DNA from: Citricoccus sp. K5
GTDB lineage: Bacteria > Actinomycetota > Actinomycetes > Actinomycetales > Micrococcaceae
Direction: 5' to 3'
Assembly (NCBI RefSeq): GCF_902506195.1
Contig: NZ_LR732817.1
Coordinates: 3,253,407 to 3,317,406 of the forward strand
Length of the DNA stretch: 64,000 nucleotides
The notes under the pieces are model-generated. The model had not been told where the DNA came from, ran no database searches, and worked only from the letters and a program-made list of their open reading frames with translations. The position numbers and the translations under genes were made by a program. Below, piece after piece: positions 40,942-51,574 of this stretch (positions are counted from its first letter, which is position 1; every line of letters starts with the position of its first letter).

Positions 40942-41037
40942 AGTCGGCGTCAAAACGGTAGAAGGTCATTCCTCGCATCCGCCCACGACACGTCAGACAT
41001 TGGGCCCGGGTGAGCACCGCGTGCCACCATCGTCAAC

Positions 41038-42408
41038 GTGACGGACTTCAGCGCAACCCCAGCAACCGCCACCGGTCGACCGTCGGTGACCAGGGTCCCG
41101 GAGGGCCATCCCCGCCCGCTCGAGAGGCTCCTGTCGGTCCGCCGGCTCACCAGCCCGGTGGCCCGTGAGTCTCTGGCCATCTGGGTGGCCATCGCCGCCG
41201 GAGCCGCGGGAGCCGCCGTCGGGCTGGTGGTGTTCTTCGGGCGCCGTGCGCCCCTGTCCGGCGACTGGTCGGTGGGTACCGCGGCGGCCATCCTGACCGC
41301 CGTGGCCGCCGGACTCGCCTGCCTGGTGGGACTGGCTCGCTCCACGCGCACCACCCACCAGTGGATGACGCAACGGCACTGGGGCTGGATGGTGGCGGAC
41401 GCCGTCGGGCTCGTGGTGGTCCACGGAGCGATCGCGGTGATGGCCTGCCTGGCCTTGTTCCGCCTGTTCCAGGAGGCCTTCACCGGTCTGACCGTGGACG
41501 GCATCGCCTCCACGGTCATGCTGACGCTCACCGGCACCGTGGCGGGTTACCTCGGGTTCAACTCCTCGGCGCGGATCTCCACCCGGTCCCTGTCCACCCT
41601 GCTCGCGCTGTTCATGGCCTCCGGGATGATCGTCTCGATGCTCCTGGCGGAGAACCCGTTCTGGTGGCATGCCTTCTTCTCCGAGCTCGGCACCGGCCAG
41701 GCCGGCATCCTCTCCTTCTGGACCTTCAACACCACCCTCACGGTCTCCGGGCTGGTGCTGACCACGCTGTCCTCCTTCATCACCCAGGACCTGTTCACCT
41801 GGGCCCGGGACCGTGCCCGGCGCGGCGTGCGCAAGGCCCGGATCGGGGTGCTTCGCTGGTCCCTGTTCGTCATCGGGCTGTGCATGATGGGAGCCGGCGT
41901 GGTCCCCATCAACTTCTCCGACCCCGTGCACTCGACCTTCATCCGCGTCCTCGGCGTCGTCTTCATCGTGCTGCTGGCCAGTATCCAGCTCTGGCTCCCC
42001 GGATTCCCGCCCGCCGTCTATGTGGGCACGTACCTCATGCTCGGCCTGGGAATCATCGCCACCCTGCTGTGGTTCCCGCTGCGCTACTACAACCTGACCG
42101 GCTTCGAACTCGCCATGGGCGGGGTGATCTACGCCTGGCTCGTGGTCTTCATCCGCAACCTCGATGCCGTGCTCACCGAGGCCGGCATGGGTGACCGGGC
42201 CCGGGACGCGGCCGTCCAGGAGGCGGTGGATGCTGTGGATGCGGCGCAGGAGACTGACGAGGCTGTCGCGCCAGTGCCGCAGCGGCCCGCCACCACTGCG
42301 TTCCCGGCCTCCACCGCACCCTTCACGACGCCGGCGCGGCAGCCGGACGGACGGCCCGCCTACCGCGGGTGGACGATTGGTCCAGTCGGGCCCGGGGACC
42401 GGCGATGA
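41038..42408 (+). CDS. Polytopic membrane protein of unknown function
   Basis: 456 residues from a GTG at 41038. I do not recognise a family with confidence. About nine or ten hydrophobic segments span residues 45-375, beginning SLAIWVAIAAGAAGAAVGLV; the last 75 residues are polar and Ala/Pro-rich, probably a cytosolic tail. No transport or enzyme motif is evident. Its stop overlaps the start of the DUF2236 gene (ATGA), so the two are co-translated and likely work together at the membrane. No Shine-Dalgarno is obvious. Confidence 0.7.
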   Translation: MTDFSATPATATGRPSVTRVPEGHPRPLERLLSVRRLTSPVARESLAIWVAIAAGAAGAAVGLVVFFGRRAPLSGDWSVGTAAAILTAVAAGLACLVGLARSTRTTHQWMTQRHWGWMVADAVGLVVVHGAIAVMACLALFRLFQEAFTGLTVDGIASTVMLTLTGTVAGYLGFNSSARISTRSLSTLLALFMASGMIVSMLLAENPFWWHAFFSELGTGQAGILSFWTFNTTLTVSGLVLTTLSSFITQDLFTWARDRARRGVRKARIGVLRWSLFVIGLCMMGAGVVPINFSDPVHSTFIRVLGVVFIVLLASIQLWLPGFPPAVYVGTYLMLGLGIIATLLWFPLRYYNLTGFELAMGGVIYAWLVVFIRNLDAVLTEAGMGDRARDAAVQEAVDAVDAAQETDEAVAPVPQRPATTAFPASTAPFTTPARQPDGRPAYRGWTIGPVGPGDRR

Positions 42409-43211
42409 CCGCACCGTCCGGCACGGAGGACCTGGCCCGGGAGGCGGTGGTGCTGGCCGGCGCCGGGGCGGCGATCCTGCTCCAGGTATCCCACCCGTCC
42501 GTGGGCGCCGGGGTGGCACAACACTCCGATTTCGCGTCCGACCCTCTCAAGCGTCTGCGCCACACCCTGCAGTTCGTCTATGCGGCTGTGCTCCCAGAGG
42601 CGGGGGCCGCGCGGGAGCGGGTCGCCGGCTGGGTGGGCGCCGCGCACGCTCCGGTCCAGGGCACGGATGCCACCGGACGTTCGTACTCCGCCGCCGATCC
42701 GCAGGCCCAGCTCTGGGTCACAGCCACCCTCTATTGGGCGGCTGAGCAGGCGCGGTGGCGGATCTGGGGTGAGTGGCCGGCCGCTGTTGCGGGAGACTCC
42801 GCAGAGGCTGCAGGCGAGGCCGAGGCTGCCTACCGCGACTACGCCGTCCTGGGGACCCTGCTGGGCATGCCCGCTGACCTCTGGCCCGAGGACCGGGCGG
42901 CCTTCGCGCGGTACTGGGACGCCGCCGTCGTGAGCCTGGAGGTGACGGACGAGGCCCGGGAGATCTGCCGGGAGCTGTTCGCCGCTGCGGCGGCGCCGTG
43001 GTGGCTCCGGCGGCTGATGCCGTTGGTGCGGTTCGTCTCGGCAGGGATGCTGCCCGCGAGGGTCCGCAGCCAGCTCGGCCTCGACTGGGACGGGGCCGAC
43101 TCCCGGCGGGAGGATGCACTGTGGGGCGTGCTCCGGGCGGTGTACCCGCGGCTTCCCCTGCGATGGCGTCAGCTGCCCGCGCGGCTGGTGGTGCGCAGCC
43201 TCCAGGCCTGA
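42405..43211 (+). CDS. Oxygenase MpaB / DUF2236 family protein
   Basis: 268 residues. AILLQVSHPSVGAGVAQHSDF and YSAADPQAQLWVTATLYW are the conserved, histidine-containing segments of DUF2236, the family that includes the fungal MpaB oxygenase and the haem-dependent rubber oxygenase (latex-clearing protein). The reaction here is unknown. The start overlaps the stop of the preceding membrane protein. The length is close to the shorter actinobacterial members. Confidence 0.85.
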   Translation: MTAPSGTEDLAREAVVLAGAGAAILLQVSHPSVGAGVAQHSDFASDPLKRLRHTLQFVYAAVLPEAGAARERVAGWVGAAHAPVQGTDATGRSYSAADPQAQLWVTATLYWAAEQARWRIWGEWPAAVAGDSAEAAGEAEAAYRDYAVLGTLLGMPADLWPEDRAAFARYWDAAVVSLEVTDEAREICRELFAAAAAPWWLRRLMPLVRFVSAGMLPARVRSQLGLDWDGADSRREDALWGVLRAVYPRLPLRWRQLPARLVVRSLQA

Positions 43212-43271
43212 ACCCGTGGTCGGCTCGCGAGGTTGCGCCGTGGGCGGGCACCGCGCTGGCACAATGCTGGG

Positions 43272-44489
43272 ATGACCACTTCATCGGCGTCCGGGCGGTC
43301 GAACCGACCCGCGGCGGTCTCGTGGGTCTACCTGGCGCTCTGCGTGGTCTTCGTGTCCCTCAACCTGCGGACCCTGTTCTCGAGCTTCTCGGCCATCCTC
43401 CCGGAGATCGTCGCCGCCACTGGCCTGCCGGCGTGGGGCGCCACCCTGCTGACGACCGTTCCGACCACCCTGCTCGGGCTCTTCGCACCGCTCGCACCGG
43501 CCCTCGCCCGCCGCTTCGGCACATGGCAGGTCCTGACGGGGGCGCTGGTGCTGCTGACGATCGGCCTGGTACTGCGCTCGGTCCCCGTTCCCGACGGCGG
43601 CGCCGTGCTCACCCTCCTGGCCGGCACCGTGGTCTCCGGGGCGGCGATCGCCCTGGCCAACGTGGTGCTGCCCAGCATCGTCAAACAGGACTTCGCCGAG
43701 CATCAGGGCCTGATGAGCGGGCTGTACACCACCGCGATCTGTGGTTCCGCGGCCTTCGGCGCCGGGCTGACCTTCCCGTTCTACGAGGCGGTGGGGGACT
43801 GGAACCTGGCCTTGGGCATCTGGGCCGTGCCCGTGGCGGTGGCCGCGGCACTGCTCATCCCCGTGCTCCTGCGGCACCGTTCCTCCGCCCGGGTCTCCAC
43901 CTCGACCACGGGGCGTAGTCCGTTGACCTCACCGATCGCGTGGCACATCACCGCCCTCATGGTCTGCCAGGCCATGACCTCCTTCACCTGTTTCGCCTGG
44001 CTCGCCCCGATCCTGCGGGAACGCGGGATCGACGGCGGCCCGGCCGGGGGGATCGTGGCCTTCTCCATCGTCTTGCAGATGGCCGGCTCGCTCCTGGGCC
44101 CGGTCTGGGCGACGCGGCTGCGCTCGCAGTCATGGCTGAACGTGGCCGCCGCCGTGCTCACGGGCGGCGGGTTCATCCTGGCCATCCACGGCCCGTTGTC
44201 CGGGATCTGGTGGTGGACCGGCATCCTCGGTGTGGGGCAGGGTGCGCTGACCGCGTTGGCCCTGACCATGATCACGCTGCGCAGCACCACGCCCCACATG
44301 GCGATCCGGGTCTCCGGCATGATGCAAGGTCTGGGGTATGGACTGGGCTCGGCCGGGACCTTCATCACCGGCCAGATCTTCGCCACCACGGGGTCCTTCG
44401 GGCCGGCGGCCTGGCTGTTCGCCGCGTCCGGCCTCGGGGCGGCCGCCTTCGGCTGGCTGGCGGGCCGGGACCGGACGATAGCGGACTGA
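43272..44489 (+). CDS. MFS transporter of the CynX/NimT (cyanate/nitroimidazole) type
   Basis: 405 residues, 12 membrane segments. FVSLNLRTLFSSFSAILPEI in helix 1 and the later LPSIVKQDFAEHQGLMSGLYTT closely fit CynX/NimT-like permeases. The substrate in this group is often unproven. CACAAT lies six bases before the ATG with no Shine-Dalgarno, consistent with a leaderless mRNA. Possible hairpins (44579-44591, 44618-44640) follow. Confidence 0.87.
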   Translation: MTTSSASGRSNRPAAVSWVYLALCVVFVSLNLRTLFSSFSAILPEIVAATGLPAWGATLLTTVPTTLLGLFAPLAPALARRFGTWQVLTGALVLLTIGLVLRSVPVPDGGAVLTLLAGTVVSGAAIALANVVLPSIVKQDFAEHQGLMSGLYTTAICGSAAFGAGLTFPFYEAVGDWNLALGIWAVPVAVAAALLIPVLLRHRSSARVSTSTTGRSPLTSPIAWHITALMVCQAMTSFTCFAWLAPILRERGIDGGPAGGIVAFSIVLQMAGSLLGPVWATRLRSQSWLNVAAAVLTGGGFILAIHGPLSGIWWWTGILGVGQGALTALALTMITLRSTTPHMAIRVSGMMQGLGYGLGSAGTFITGQIFATTGSFGPAAWLFAASGLGAAAFGWLAGRDRTIAD

Positions 44490-44617
44490 GCAGCGGCCTT
44501 GCTGCCTGGCCGACTGTGGCTGACCGGAGCTGACCGGTGAGAAGACTGGCCGTCTGGGCCTGGACCCGTGTTGCGCGCCCCGCCAGGCGGGTCAGACTCG
44601 ATACCCTGATGGACGAT

Positions 44618-44640
44618 CCGCAGGCGAATCCAGCCTGCGG
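44618..44640 (+). terminator. Hairpin downstream of the CynX-like gene
   Basis: CCGCAGGC pairs perfectly with GCCTGCGG around seven bases. A smaller palindrome, CCCGCC-A-GGCGGG, lies at 44579-44591. Either could end transcription before the asparagine-synthetase-like gene. Confidence 0.5.
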
Positions 44641-44717
44641 TCCCTGGGCAGGGGTTGGCCTGCCGTGTTCCCGGACCCGTGCTGAAGCGGGCGCCGGATG
44701 AAGGGAAGCCACACCAC

Positions 44718-46544
44718 GTGACCGTCCTCCTGAGCATCGTGCCGCGCGGCAAAGCGGACAGGGCCGGTCTCCAGGCCGTCTGCGCCGCCGCCGTCGAGTC
44801 CTACACACCCTTCCTCGGGCCCCGCTACGGACAGGAGCCAGTGGTCCACCGGGCGCTGACCTCCGGCGCAGCGCTGATCGAATGGCCGGCCACCGCGGCG
44901 CGCCACACGCGCCACAAGGGCATGCGGTGGGCTTCCGCGACGTTCCCGGGCATCGGCGATGAGCTGCTGCGTTCATCCGGGATCTTCGGCCGCCCGATGG
45001 AGATGCGTACCCCCGTAGGGGGCACGTACATGGCGATCGCCGGGAATCGGCGGGAGATCTTCGCCTGGAACACGGTTCCGGCCCTCGAAGCGGTCCACTA
45101 TGGCGAAGACGCCGGGTAACTCTACCTCTCCAACCGCCCCCTGGCCATCGCCCTCGCCAAGGTCCGGGGTGACGTCGATGCGGTCGAGACCAGCGACGAC
45201 TACCTGGCCGAGGCCCTCAACTTCGGCTACTCCATGTCCGGCCAGACCCCCTTCGCGGGTGTGCGGACCATCCCCACGCGGAGTGCGGTGAAGATCTCCG
45301 CGGGACGGCTGGAGGTGGTGGAGGGGCCCGCGCGGCCCCCAGCCGCGATCGTCCAGACGGAGGACGTGTTCCAGCAGGGAGTGTCCGAACTCGAAGCGGC
45401 GCTGTACAGCTCCACCGACCGGCTCCTGGCCGCCTTGCCCGAGAAGCCCATCCAGTTGCGCCTGAGCGGCGGCAAGGACAGCCGCCTGCTGCTGGGGCTC
45501 TTGCGGAACCGGGGCGTGAAGGACCTCCACGCGGTGACCCAGGGTGACGAGAACAGCCAGGAGGTGATGGTCGCGGCGCAGCTGGCCGAGTTGGCCGGCA
45601 TCCAGCACTCCGTGGTCCGGGCGGCCATGAGCGTTCCGAGCAGCGTCATCGATTCCTTCACCCAGTCCCTCCGGGACGGCCAGGGATATTTCCTGTCCGA
45701 GGCCATCGGCGCCCCCTACGCCTTCGCCGCCCCCTTCGTGGTCGGGGAGGGCTACGCCGCCGGGCAGTGGCCCACATTCAAAGGGCTCTATCAGCGCAAG
45801 AGGACCATCGTCCAGGAGGACCTGGACCGCGAGTGGGCGGCGCACAATGCACAGATCCTGACACCGGAACTCAACGAGAGGACAGCGCAGGCCTTGCTGG
45901 ACTGGGCGGAGTCCATGCCCGGCAGTACCCCGGCGGACATCCTCTACGCCTACGGCAGGGACATCCGCGCCAGCCGGTACATCATGCAGGCCAGCACCGT
46001 GGTGGTGGATGCGTACTCGCAGGTGTTCTGCCCCTTCGCGGACTCCGAGGTCACCGCAGTCTCGGATGCCCTGTCTCCGTACCTGCGCTTCTTCCACGTG
46101 GCGATGTTCATGGTGATGCGCCGGGTGTGGAGTGAGTCGCTGGCCGTCCCCCTCGCCCGCGGCGGCCGCTTCCGGTTCGAGCGGGACGGGCCCTTGGAGA
46201 AGCTCAGCGGCCCGGATTACGCCCAGCGCGCGGCCACCCCCGAACCCCGGCCGGTCACCGTGCTGGGCGCCGAGCAGATGGCGGACGTCCCGGACCGGAT
46301 GCTTGTCGATGAGCCCCTGACGGCCAGTGCCCGCTATCTACTGGACAGCGCCGCCTGGCCGCGCCTGGAACAGATCCTGAGTCCGGGCTTCGTGGCCCTG
46401 ATCCACAGGCTGGCCGCCATGGAGACAGAACACGAGGCCCTGATGGCCCTGCGGACGAAGGTCCGCAGGATCCATACCCAGGTCAACCTCTCGCGCGCGA
46501 TCCTGGCCGACCGCTGGTTGTCCCGGGAGTGGCTGCGTCCCTAG
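44718..46544 (+). pseudogene. Asparagine-synthetase-like gene interrupted by one in-frame TAA
   Basis: From GTG 44718 the frame codes 133 residues, meets TAA at 45117-45119, then continues in the same frame, without a gap, to 46544 (474 more residues). Protein similarity runs across the stop: EDAG before it, LYLSNRPLAIALAKV after it. The C-terminal half has the ATP-pyrophosphatase loop LRLSGGKDSRLLLGL and VTQGDENSQE, as in asparagine synthetase and related amidating enzymes. The N-terminal part lacks the Cys2 of class II glutaminases. The gene could restart at an internal ATG (45234). A recent nonsense mutation, readthrough or sequencing error all fit. Confidence 0.8.
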
Positions 46545-46599
46545 GATCTCTGTGGAGTCTCCCGTCCACCGATTGGACACTCATGGGAGAATGGCAGGG

Positions 46600-48150
46600 A
46601 TGGCTGAGACTTCTCGTCCCCGCGGAGGGGACCACGGTACGGACCGCACTGACCGGACCTCGGCACGCCGGAAGGCACCCGAGGCCCGGCGTACGGCTGT
46701 CCCCGCGGACGCCCACCTGGAGCATGCCCGGGACGGCAAGCTCAAGCTGAACCGCCCCAAGCGCGGCCTGATCGACGAGACCGAGGCACAGCAGATCGCC
46801 GAGGACCGCGCCCGGCTGCAGCAGCAGGGAATCGGCGGGCCGCTGGACGGGCGGATGCTCTCCAACCCGGCCGCCACGGATGGAGACCGGCCCCAGGTCC
46901 GTCCCCAGGCCGAGGGCTGGCAGCAGCAGACCACCGACGACGGCCGGCCGCTGCTGCAGTTCAAGCAGCCTCGCGTGGCGCAGCCCAAGACCCACCTGGC
47001 GGACCTGACGCTCGCCGAACGCCAGGCCAAGGTGGCCGAACTCGGGTTCCCGGCGTTCCGCGCCAAGCAGCTCTCCAACCACTATTTCAATCACTTCACC
47101 TCGGACCCGGACCGGATGACAGACCTGCCGAAGGGCGCTCGGGAGAAGCTGGTGACGGAGATGATGCCGCCCCTGCTGACCGAGGTCCGCCGGCTCACCA
47201 CGGACAACGGGGACACCATCAAGTTCCTCTGGCGGCTGTTCGACGGCGCCCTCGTGGAGTCGGTGCTCATGCGCTACCCGGGACGGGTGACCCTGTGCGT
47301 GTCCAGCCAGGCTGGCTGCGGCATGAACTGCCCCTTCTGTGCCACGGGCCAGAACGGGCTGACCCGCAACATGTCCACGGCCGAGATCGTGGAGCAGGTG
47401 GTCCGCGCCAACGAGGTCATCGCCGAGGGCGCACTGGGCGGCCTGCGCAAGGACGGCGGCCACAACGCCGAGCGCGTCACCAACATCGTGTTCATGGGCA
47501 TGGGAGAGCCGCTGGCCAACTACAAGCGGGTCATCGCCTCGGTGCGCCGCATGGTGGACCCGGCTCCTGCCGGCCTGGGCATGTCCGCCCGCCACATCAC
47601 CGTCTCCACGGTGGGCCTGGTGCCGGCCATCAACAGGCTGGCCGAGGAGGGCATCCCCGTCACCTTCGCCCTGTCCCTGCACGCCCCGGACGACGAGCTG
47701 CGGGACGAGCTCATCCCGGTGAACTCGCGGTGGAAGGCGGACGAGGCGATCGACGCGGCGTACAACTACTTCGTCAAGACCGGCCGGCGGGTGTCCATCG
47801 AGTACGCGCTGATCAAGGACATGAACGACCACGCCTGGCGCGCTGACCTGCTGGGCAAGAAGCTCAACGCCCGCGGCCGCGGCTGGGTGCACGTGAACCC
47901 GATCCCGCTGAACCCGACGCCGGGCTCGATCTGGACCTCGTCCGAACCGGACGTCACGGACGAGTTCATCAACCGCCTCGAGGCCGCCGGCATCCCCACC
48001 ACGCTGCGGGACACCCGTGGCAAGGAGATCGACGGCGCCTGCGGCCAGCTGGCTGCCGAGGGGGACGAGGACGAAGGTGCGGAGGGTGCCGTCACGCCGT
48101 CGGGCCGGCGCCCCGGCGGGACCTCCGCCTCGATCGACCTGCGCGCCTGA
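46600..48150 (+). CDS. rlmN: Dual-specificity 23S rRNA/tRNA adenine-2 methyltransferase RlmN
   Basis: 516 residues, radical-SAM enzyme that methylates C2 of A2503 in 23S rRNA and A37 in some tRNAs. The iron-sulfur cluster ligands are C240, C244 and C247 (CGMNCPFC), the methyl-carrying C481 is in GACGQLA, and [10 protein letters not shown] is present. The first 125 residues are a polar extension absent from E. coli RlmN (384 aa). ATG 46591, three codons earlier, is also possible; GGGAGA upstream could serve either. It is a housekeeping gene, unlike its catabolic neighbours. Confidence 0.95.
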   Translation: MAETSRPRGGDHGTDRTDRTSARRKAPEARRTAVPADAHLEHARDGKLKLNRPKRGLIDETEAQQIAEDRARLQQQGIGGPLDGRMLSNPAATDGDRPQVRPQAEGWQQQTTDDGRPLLQFKQPRVAQPKTHLADLTLAERQAKVAELGFPAFRAKQLSNHYFNHFTSDPDRMTDLPKGAREKLVTEMMPPLLTEVRRLTTDNGDTIKFLWRLFDGALVESVLMRYPGRVTLCVSSQAGCGMNCPFCATGQNGLTRNMSTAEIVEQVVRANEVIAEGALGGLRKDGGHNAERVTNIVFMGMGEPLANYKRVIASVRRMVDPAPAGLGMSARHITVSTVGLVPAINRLAEEGIPVTFALSLHAPDDELRDELIPVNSRWKADEAIDAAYNYFVKTGRRVSIEYALIKDMNDHAWRADLLGKKLNARGRGWVHVNPIPLNPTPGSIWTSSEPDVTDEFINRLEAAGIPTTLRDTRGKEIDGACGQLAAEGDEDEGAEGAVTPSGRRPGGTSASIDLRA

Positions 48151-48181
48151 GCCAGGCCGTCACCCATCGACCTGCGGTAGC

Positions 48182-49336
48182 TCAGCGGCCGGCCGTGACC
48201 TCTGCCGCGGTGGCCACGGGGGCACTGAAGACGGCCCGGTGGCGGAACCGGACGAGTAGCCCCAGGAGCGCGGAGGCCACGGAGACGACGATGCCGAGCC
48301 AGACCACGGTCTGGTAGGGGCCGCGGAGAGCCTCTCCAGTGGCATCGCCGAGGATGACACTGGTCAGGAACGGCAACACGAACGCCGCCAGGCCGGACGC
48401 GAAGCCGATGGCAGAAGTCACCACGCCCTTGTTGGCCGGGAAGAACTCGGCGAGGACCACCACGGTCAACTGGAAGAGCCCGCCGGCGGCGAAGTAGCCG
48501 ACCATGAACGCGCTGATGCTGTAGAGGACGGGATTCTCCGAGGTCAGCAGGAGCACGTAGGCGATCGTGGTCATGATCGGGTTGATGATCAGCAGGGTGG
48601 TGGGCCTGACCCAACGGGCCACGAGGGCGGCGTTGACGAAGACGCCGAGCAGGGAGCCGATCGCGTAGACGGAGACCAGGCGGGAAGCCTCTGAGGAGGA
48701 CATTCCGGCCAGGTTCTGACCCATGCCGGGCAGCGACTGCTGGGCCAACCAGAACGCGCCGGTGGAGGTGAATCCGAAGATCACCAGGGCCACGCCCTCC
48801 ACGGACAGCTTGGCACCGGGGACGGAGCCGGCCGGTGCGGGGCTCTGGCCCTCACTCTTCTGCGGTGCCTGCTCACGGTCCGGGAACTTCACGAAGAACA
48901 TGGCGACGAGGATCAGGGCCAGGAGGGCGGCCGCGCCATAGAAGGACGTCTGCCAGAAGAGCCCGCCCGCCACGAGGATCGGCAGCAGGAGTTGTCCGAT
49001 GGCGATGGCCGCCTTGACCAGGAGATTGGCTGAACCCGCCTTCCGCGGGAACGATTCCATGAGGGCCGGATAGGCGCCGGAGTCCAGGAAGGCGTTGGCG
49101 ATGCCGAACCACAGGGACAGGATGAAGCCGATCACGTAGTTCGTGCTGAAGGCCATGCCCACGAAGAACACGACGTTCATCGCCAGAGAGGTCATGATCA
49201 TCGGCCGCCGGCCCAGCCGGTCGGACAGGAAGCCGGCGACGACCGGGCCGATGAGCTTGCCGATGCCGATGCCCGAGATGGCGAGGGCGATCTGGGCCTC
49301 CGTGGCGCGGGACCCAGGGCGAGGGGCAGGCAGGGT
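48182..49336 (-). pseudogene. MFS transporter lacking its first membrane helix (5'-truncated, QsuA-like?)
   Basis: The open frame runs back from the ATG at 49201 to 49336 and still reads as transporter: TEAQIALAISGIGIGKLIG (helix 2) and GFLSDRLGRRP, the loop 2-3 signature of the superfamily. No ATG, GTG or TTG lies in that stretch, and the frame is closed by the TAG (49337-49339) that is also the stop of aroQ. Helix 1 and the native start are therefore gone. If translated from 49201 it would give 339 residues without helices 1-2. Its place beside a 3-dehydroquinate dehydratase suggests it was the quinate/shikimate transporter of a qsuABCD-type cluster. Confidence 0.75.
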
Positions 49337-49783
49337 CTAGAGCAGGCGGGCCAGGTGCTCCAGTGCCAGCCGGTAGCCGTGCACGCCGGCGCCGGCGATG
49401 ACCGCCTCGGCCACCTTGGAGACGTAGGAGTGGTGGCGGAACTCCTCGCGCCGGTGGATGTTGGTGATGTGGACCTCGATCACCGGTAGTTCGGCGGCCA
49501 GCAGGGCGTCCATGATGGCAATGGACGTGGTGGTGTAGCCGGCCGGGTTCAGGATGATGCCGCTGCCGGAGGCACGGGCCTCCTGGATCCAGTCGATGAG
49601 GACCCCCTCATGATTCGACTGCCGGAACTCCACGGCCAGACCGAGGCCCGAGGCGGTCTCCTCGCACAGCTCACGCACGTCGTCCAGCGTCGACGTGCCG
49701 TACTTCTCCGGCTCGCGCTGGCCCAGGAGGTTCAGGTTGGGGCCGTTGAGCACGAAGACGGTCTTGATGGTGGGCGGGGTCAT
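49337..49783 (-). CDS. aroQ: Type II 3-dehydroquinate dehydratase
   Basis: 148 residues. [20 protein letters not shown] holds R23 and the catalytic Y28; [12 protein letters not shown] and [20 protein letters not shown] complete the substrate site, including the catalytic histidine. The dodecameric enzyme interconverts 3-dehydroquinate and 3-dehydroshikimate. The start at 49783 has AGGAG five bases upstream. Here, among shikimate-type transporters, a QsuD-like dehydrogenase and a QsuB-like dehydratase, it is probably catabolic (QsuC) rather than part of aromatic biosynthesis. Confidence 0.93.
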   Translation of the reverse strand: MTPPTIKTVFVLNGPNLNLLGQREPEKYGTSTLDDVRELCEETASGLGLAVEFRQSNHEGVLIDWIQEARASGSGIILNPAGYTTTSIAIMDALLAAELPVIEVHITNIHRREEFRHHSYVSKVAEAVIAGAGVHGYRLALEHLARLL

Positions 49784-49904
49784 GATCACTCCTGGGTGGC
49801 TGGGCCGCTGCGCGACCGGTGGTGATTCTGCAGAGGACGGGGCCGGATGGTCCGGCCCCGCCCTCGGTCTCATGTGGTGCGGCCAGTATCCCAGGCCGGT
49901 GAGG

Positions 49905-51302
49905 TCAGTGCTTGGAGCCGTGGTGCAGCCCGGCCTCGATCTCCGCGTCGGACACCGGGTTGCCGAGCTCGCGCAGCGGCGTCTTGTAGGTCTCCCGGGT
50001 GGTCAGTGCCACGAGGGTCGCCAGGATGGTGGCGCCGGTGACGATCCAGGCGGCCGGGCCCCAGTTCGCATAGTTGTCCCCCACCAGCGCGGTGGCGATC
50101 ATCGGGGTGAAGCCGGAGACCAGGATGCCCACCTGGAGACCCACGGCTACTCCGGAGTAGCGCACCTTGACGTTGAACAGCTCGGAGAACCAGGCCGGGT
50201 AGACCGCGTTGGACATGGCATAGGTGACGCCCAGGATGATGGTGGAGGTGACGAAGATCAGCGCGATGTTCGCGGTGGCGATCGCGTTGAAGTACACCCA
50301 GATCATCACGGCGGTGGTGGCCGTACCGGCGATGAAGGTCGGCTTGCGGCCGATCTTGTCCGAGAGGTAGGCGGCCGCCGGAGTGGTGAAGATGGCCACG
50401 ATGTTGCCGACGATGGTCACCCACAGCATGGTCGAGGAGTCGATGCCCACGGACGTCGCGTAGGAGAGGCCGAAGGCCTGCATCAGGGTGTTGGTCACGA
50501 CCTGGAGGGACAGGATGGAGATCTGCACGAACTGCACCGGGTGGGTCTTCAGCATGACCAGGAAGGGGGCCTTCTCCTGTTCGCCGGCGTCCTTGGTCTC
50601 CTGGAAGTCCTCGGGTTCGGCGAGCTGCCGGCGCACGAACCAGGCGACGGCGAGCACGAGGATGGACGCCAGGAACGGCAGGCGCCAGCCCCAGCTGAGG
50701 CGGTCGGCCTCGTCCATGGCGGTGATCGGCAGGAAGGCCAGAGAGGCCAGGACGATGCCGGCGGCGATGCCGGAGATGGAGAAGGACGGGAAGAACCCGC
50801 GCAGGCCGACGGGGGCCTCCTCGGTGCTCAGCGCGGACGCTCCGGCGATCTCAGCGCCGGCGGACAGGCCCTGGGCCAGTCGCAGCACCACGAGCAGGAT
50901 CGGGGCCCAGAGGCCGACCTGCTGGTAGGTGGGCAGCACGCCGATGAGGAAGGTCGCCACGCCCATCAGCAGCAATGTGGCCAGCAGGATGGACTTCCGG
51001 CCGACCCGGTCGCCGAGGTGGCCGAAGACGATGGCGCCGAACGGGCGGGCCACGTAGGCCACGCCCAGGGTGCCGAACGAGGCCACCATGGTCAGGGCAT
51101 CACTGCCGGTGTCCGGGAAGAAGATGTGGGGGAAGACCAGCGAGGCGGCCGTGGCGTAGACGAAGAAGTCGTAGTACTCCAGGGCGCCGCCGAGGAAGGC
51201 GGACCAGCCGGCCCGCTTGGCCCGGGTCATCCGGTATTGCTGCTGTTCCGGTGTCAGGGTCTCCAGCGCGCCGCTGGTGTCCTGCTGGATGGTGGTGCTC
51301 AT
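49905..51302 (-). CDS. MHS-family shikimate/aromatic-acid:H+ symporter
   Basis: 465 residues, 12 membrane segments. [20 protein letters not shown] in helix 1, [20 protein letters not shown] in loop 2-3 and [16 protein letters not shown] in helix 4 mark the metabolite:H+ symporter branch (ShiA, PcaT and relatives). GGGAGA precedes the ATG. It is divergent from the IclR regulator across a region holding a perfect 13-bp palindrome, and is 121 bp upstream of aroQ on the same strand. Probable uptake of shikimate, quinate or a related acid. Confidence 0.88.
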   Translation of the reverse strand: MSTTIQQDTSGALETLTPEQQQYRMTRAKRAGWSAFLGGALEYYDFFVYATAASLVFPHIFFPDTGSDALTMVASFGTLGVAYVARPFGAIVFGHLGDRVGRKSILLATLLLMGVATFLIGVLPTYQQVGLWAPILLVVLRLAQGLSAGAEIAGASALSTEEAPVGLRGFFPSFSISGIAAGIVLASLAFLPITAMDEADRLSWGWRLPFLASILVLAVAWFVRRQLAEPEDFQETKDAGEQEKAPFLVMLKTHPVQFVQISILSLQVVTNTLMQAFGLSYATSVGIDSSTMLWVTIVGNIVAIFTTPAAAYLSDKIGRKPTFIAGTATTAVMIWVYFNAIATANIALIFVTSTIILGVTYAMSNAVYPAWFSELFNVKVRYSGVAVGLQVGILVSGFTPMIATALVGDNYANWGPAAWIVTGATILATLVALTTRETYKTPLRELGNPVSDAEIEAGLHHGSKH

Positions 51303-51487
51303 GTGTTCTCCCAGGGGGACGTGGTCGTGGCCAACCTCGGGTCCGGGGCTACCTCCGCGCTTTCTGTCCGCGGGGCGGTCGGATCACCGACAGGGGGTCG
51401 GGTGGCCGGTGACACTCGTTGCTGTGAACGGGGTCACGGTGCTTCAGAGAAGCCTTCCCGTCCCACCCGGATGCCGCCAAAATCCAG

Positions 51488-51500
51488 CCCATTCAATGGG
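51488..51500. promoter_or_regulatory. Perfect 13-bp palindrome, IclR operator candidate
   Basis: CCCATT-C-AATGGG lies between the divergent MHS transporter and the IclR gene and abuts TATGAT (51502-51507), a good -10. A near copy, CCTGTTCAATGGG, occurs at 52455-52467 before the TIM-barrel gene. Confidence 0.65.
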
Positions 51501-51574
51501 TTATGATCGCCACGGTGCCCAAGGCGCCGAGGTGGTTCCCGGTGTGTGCCCGGGCCTGATGAGAGGACGTGACG

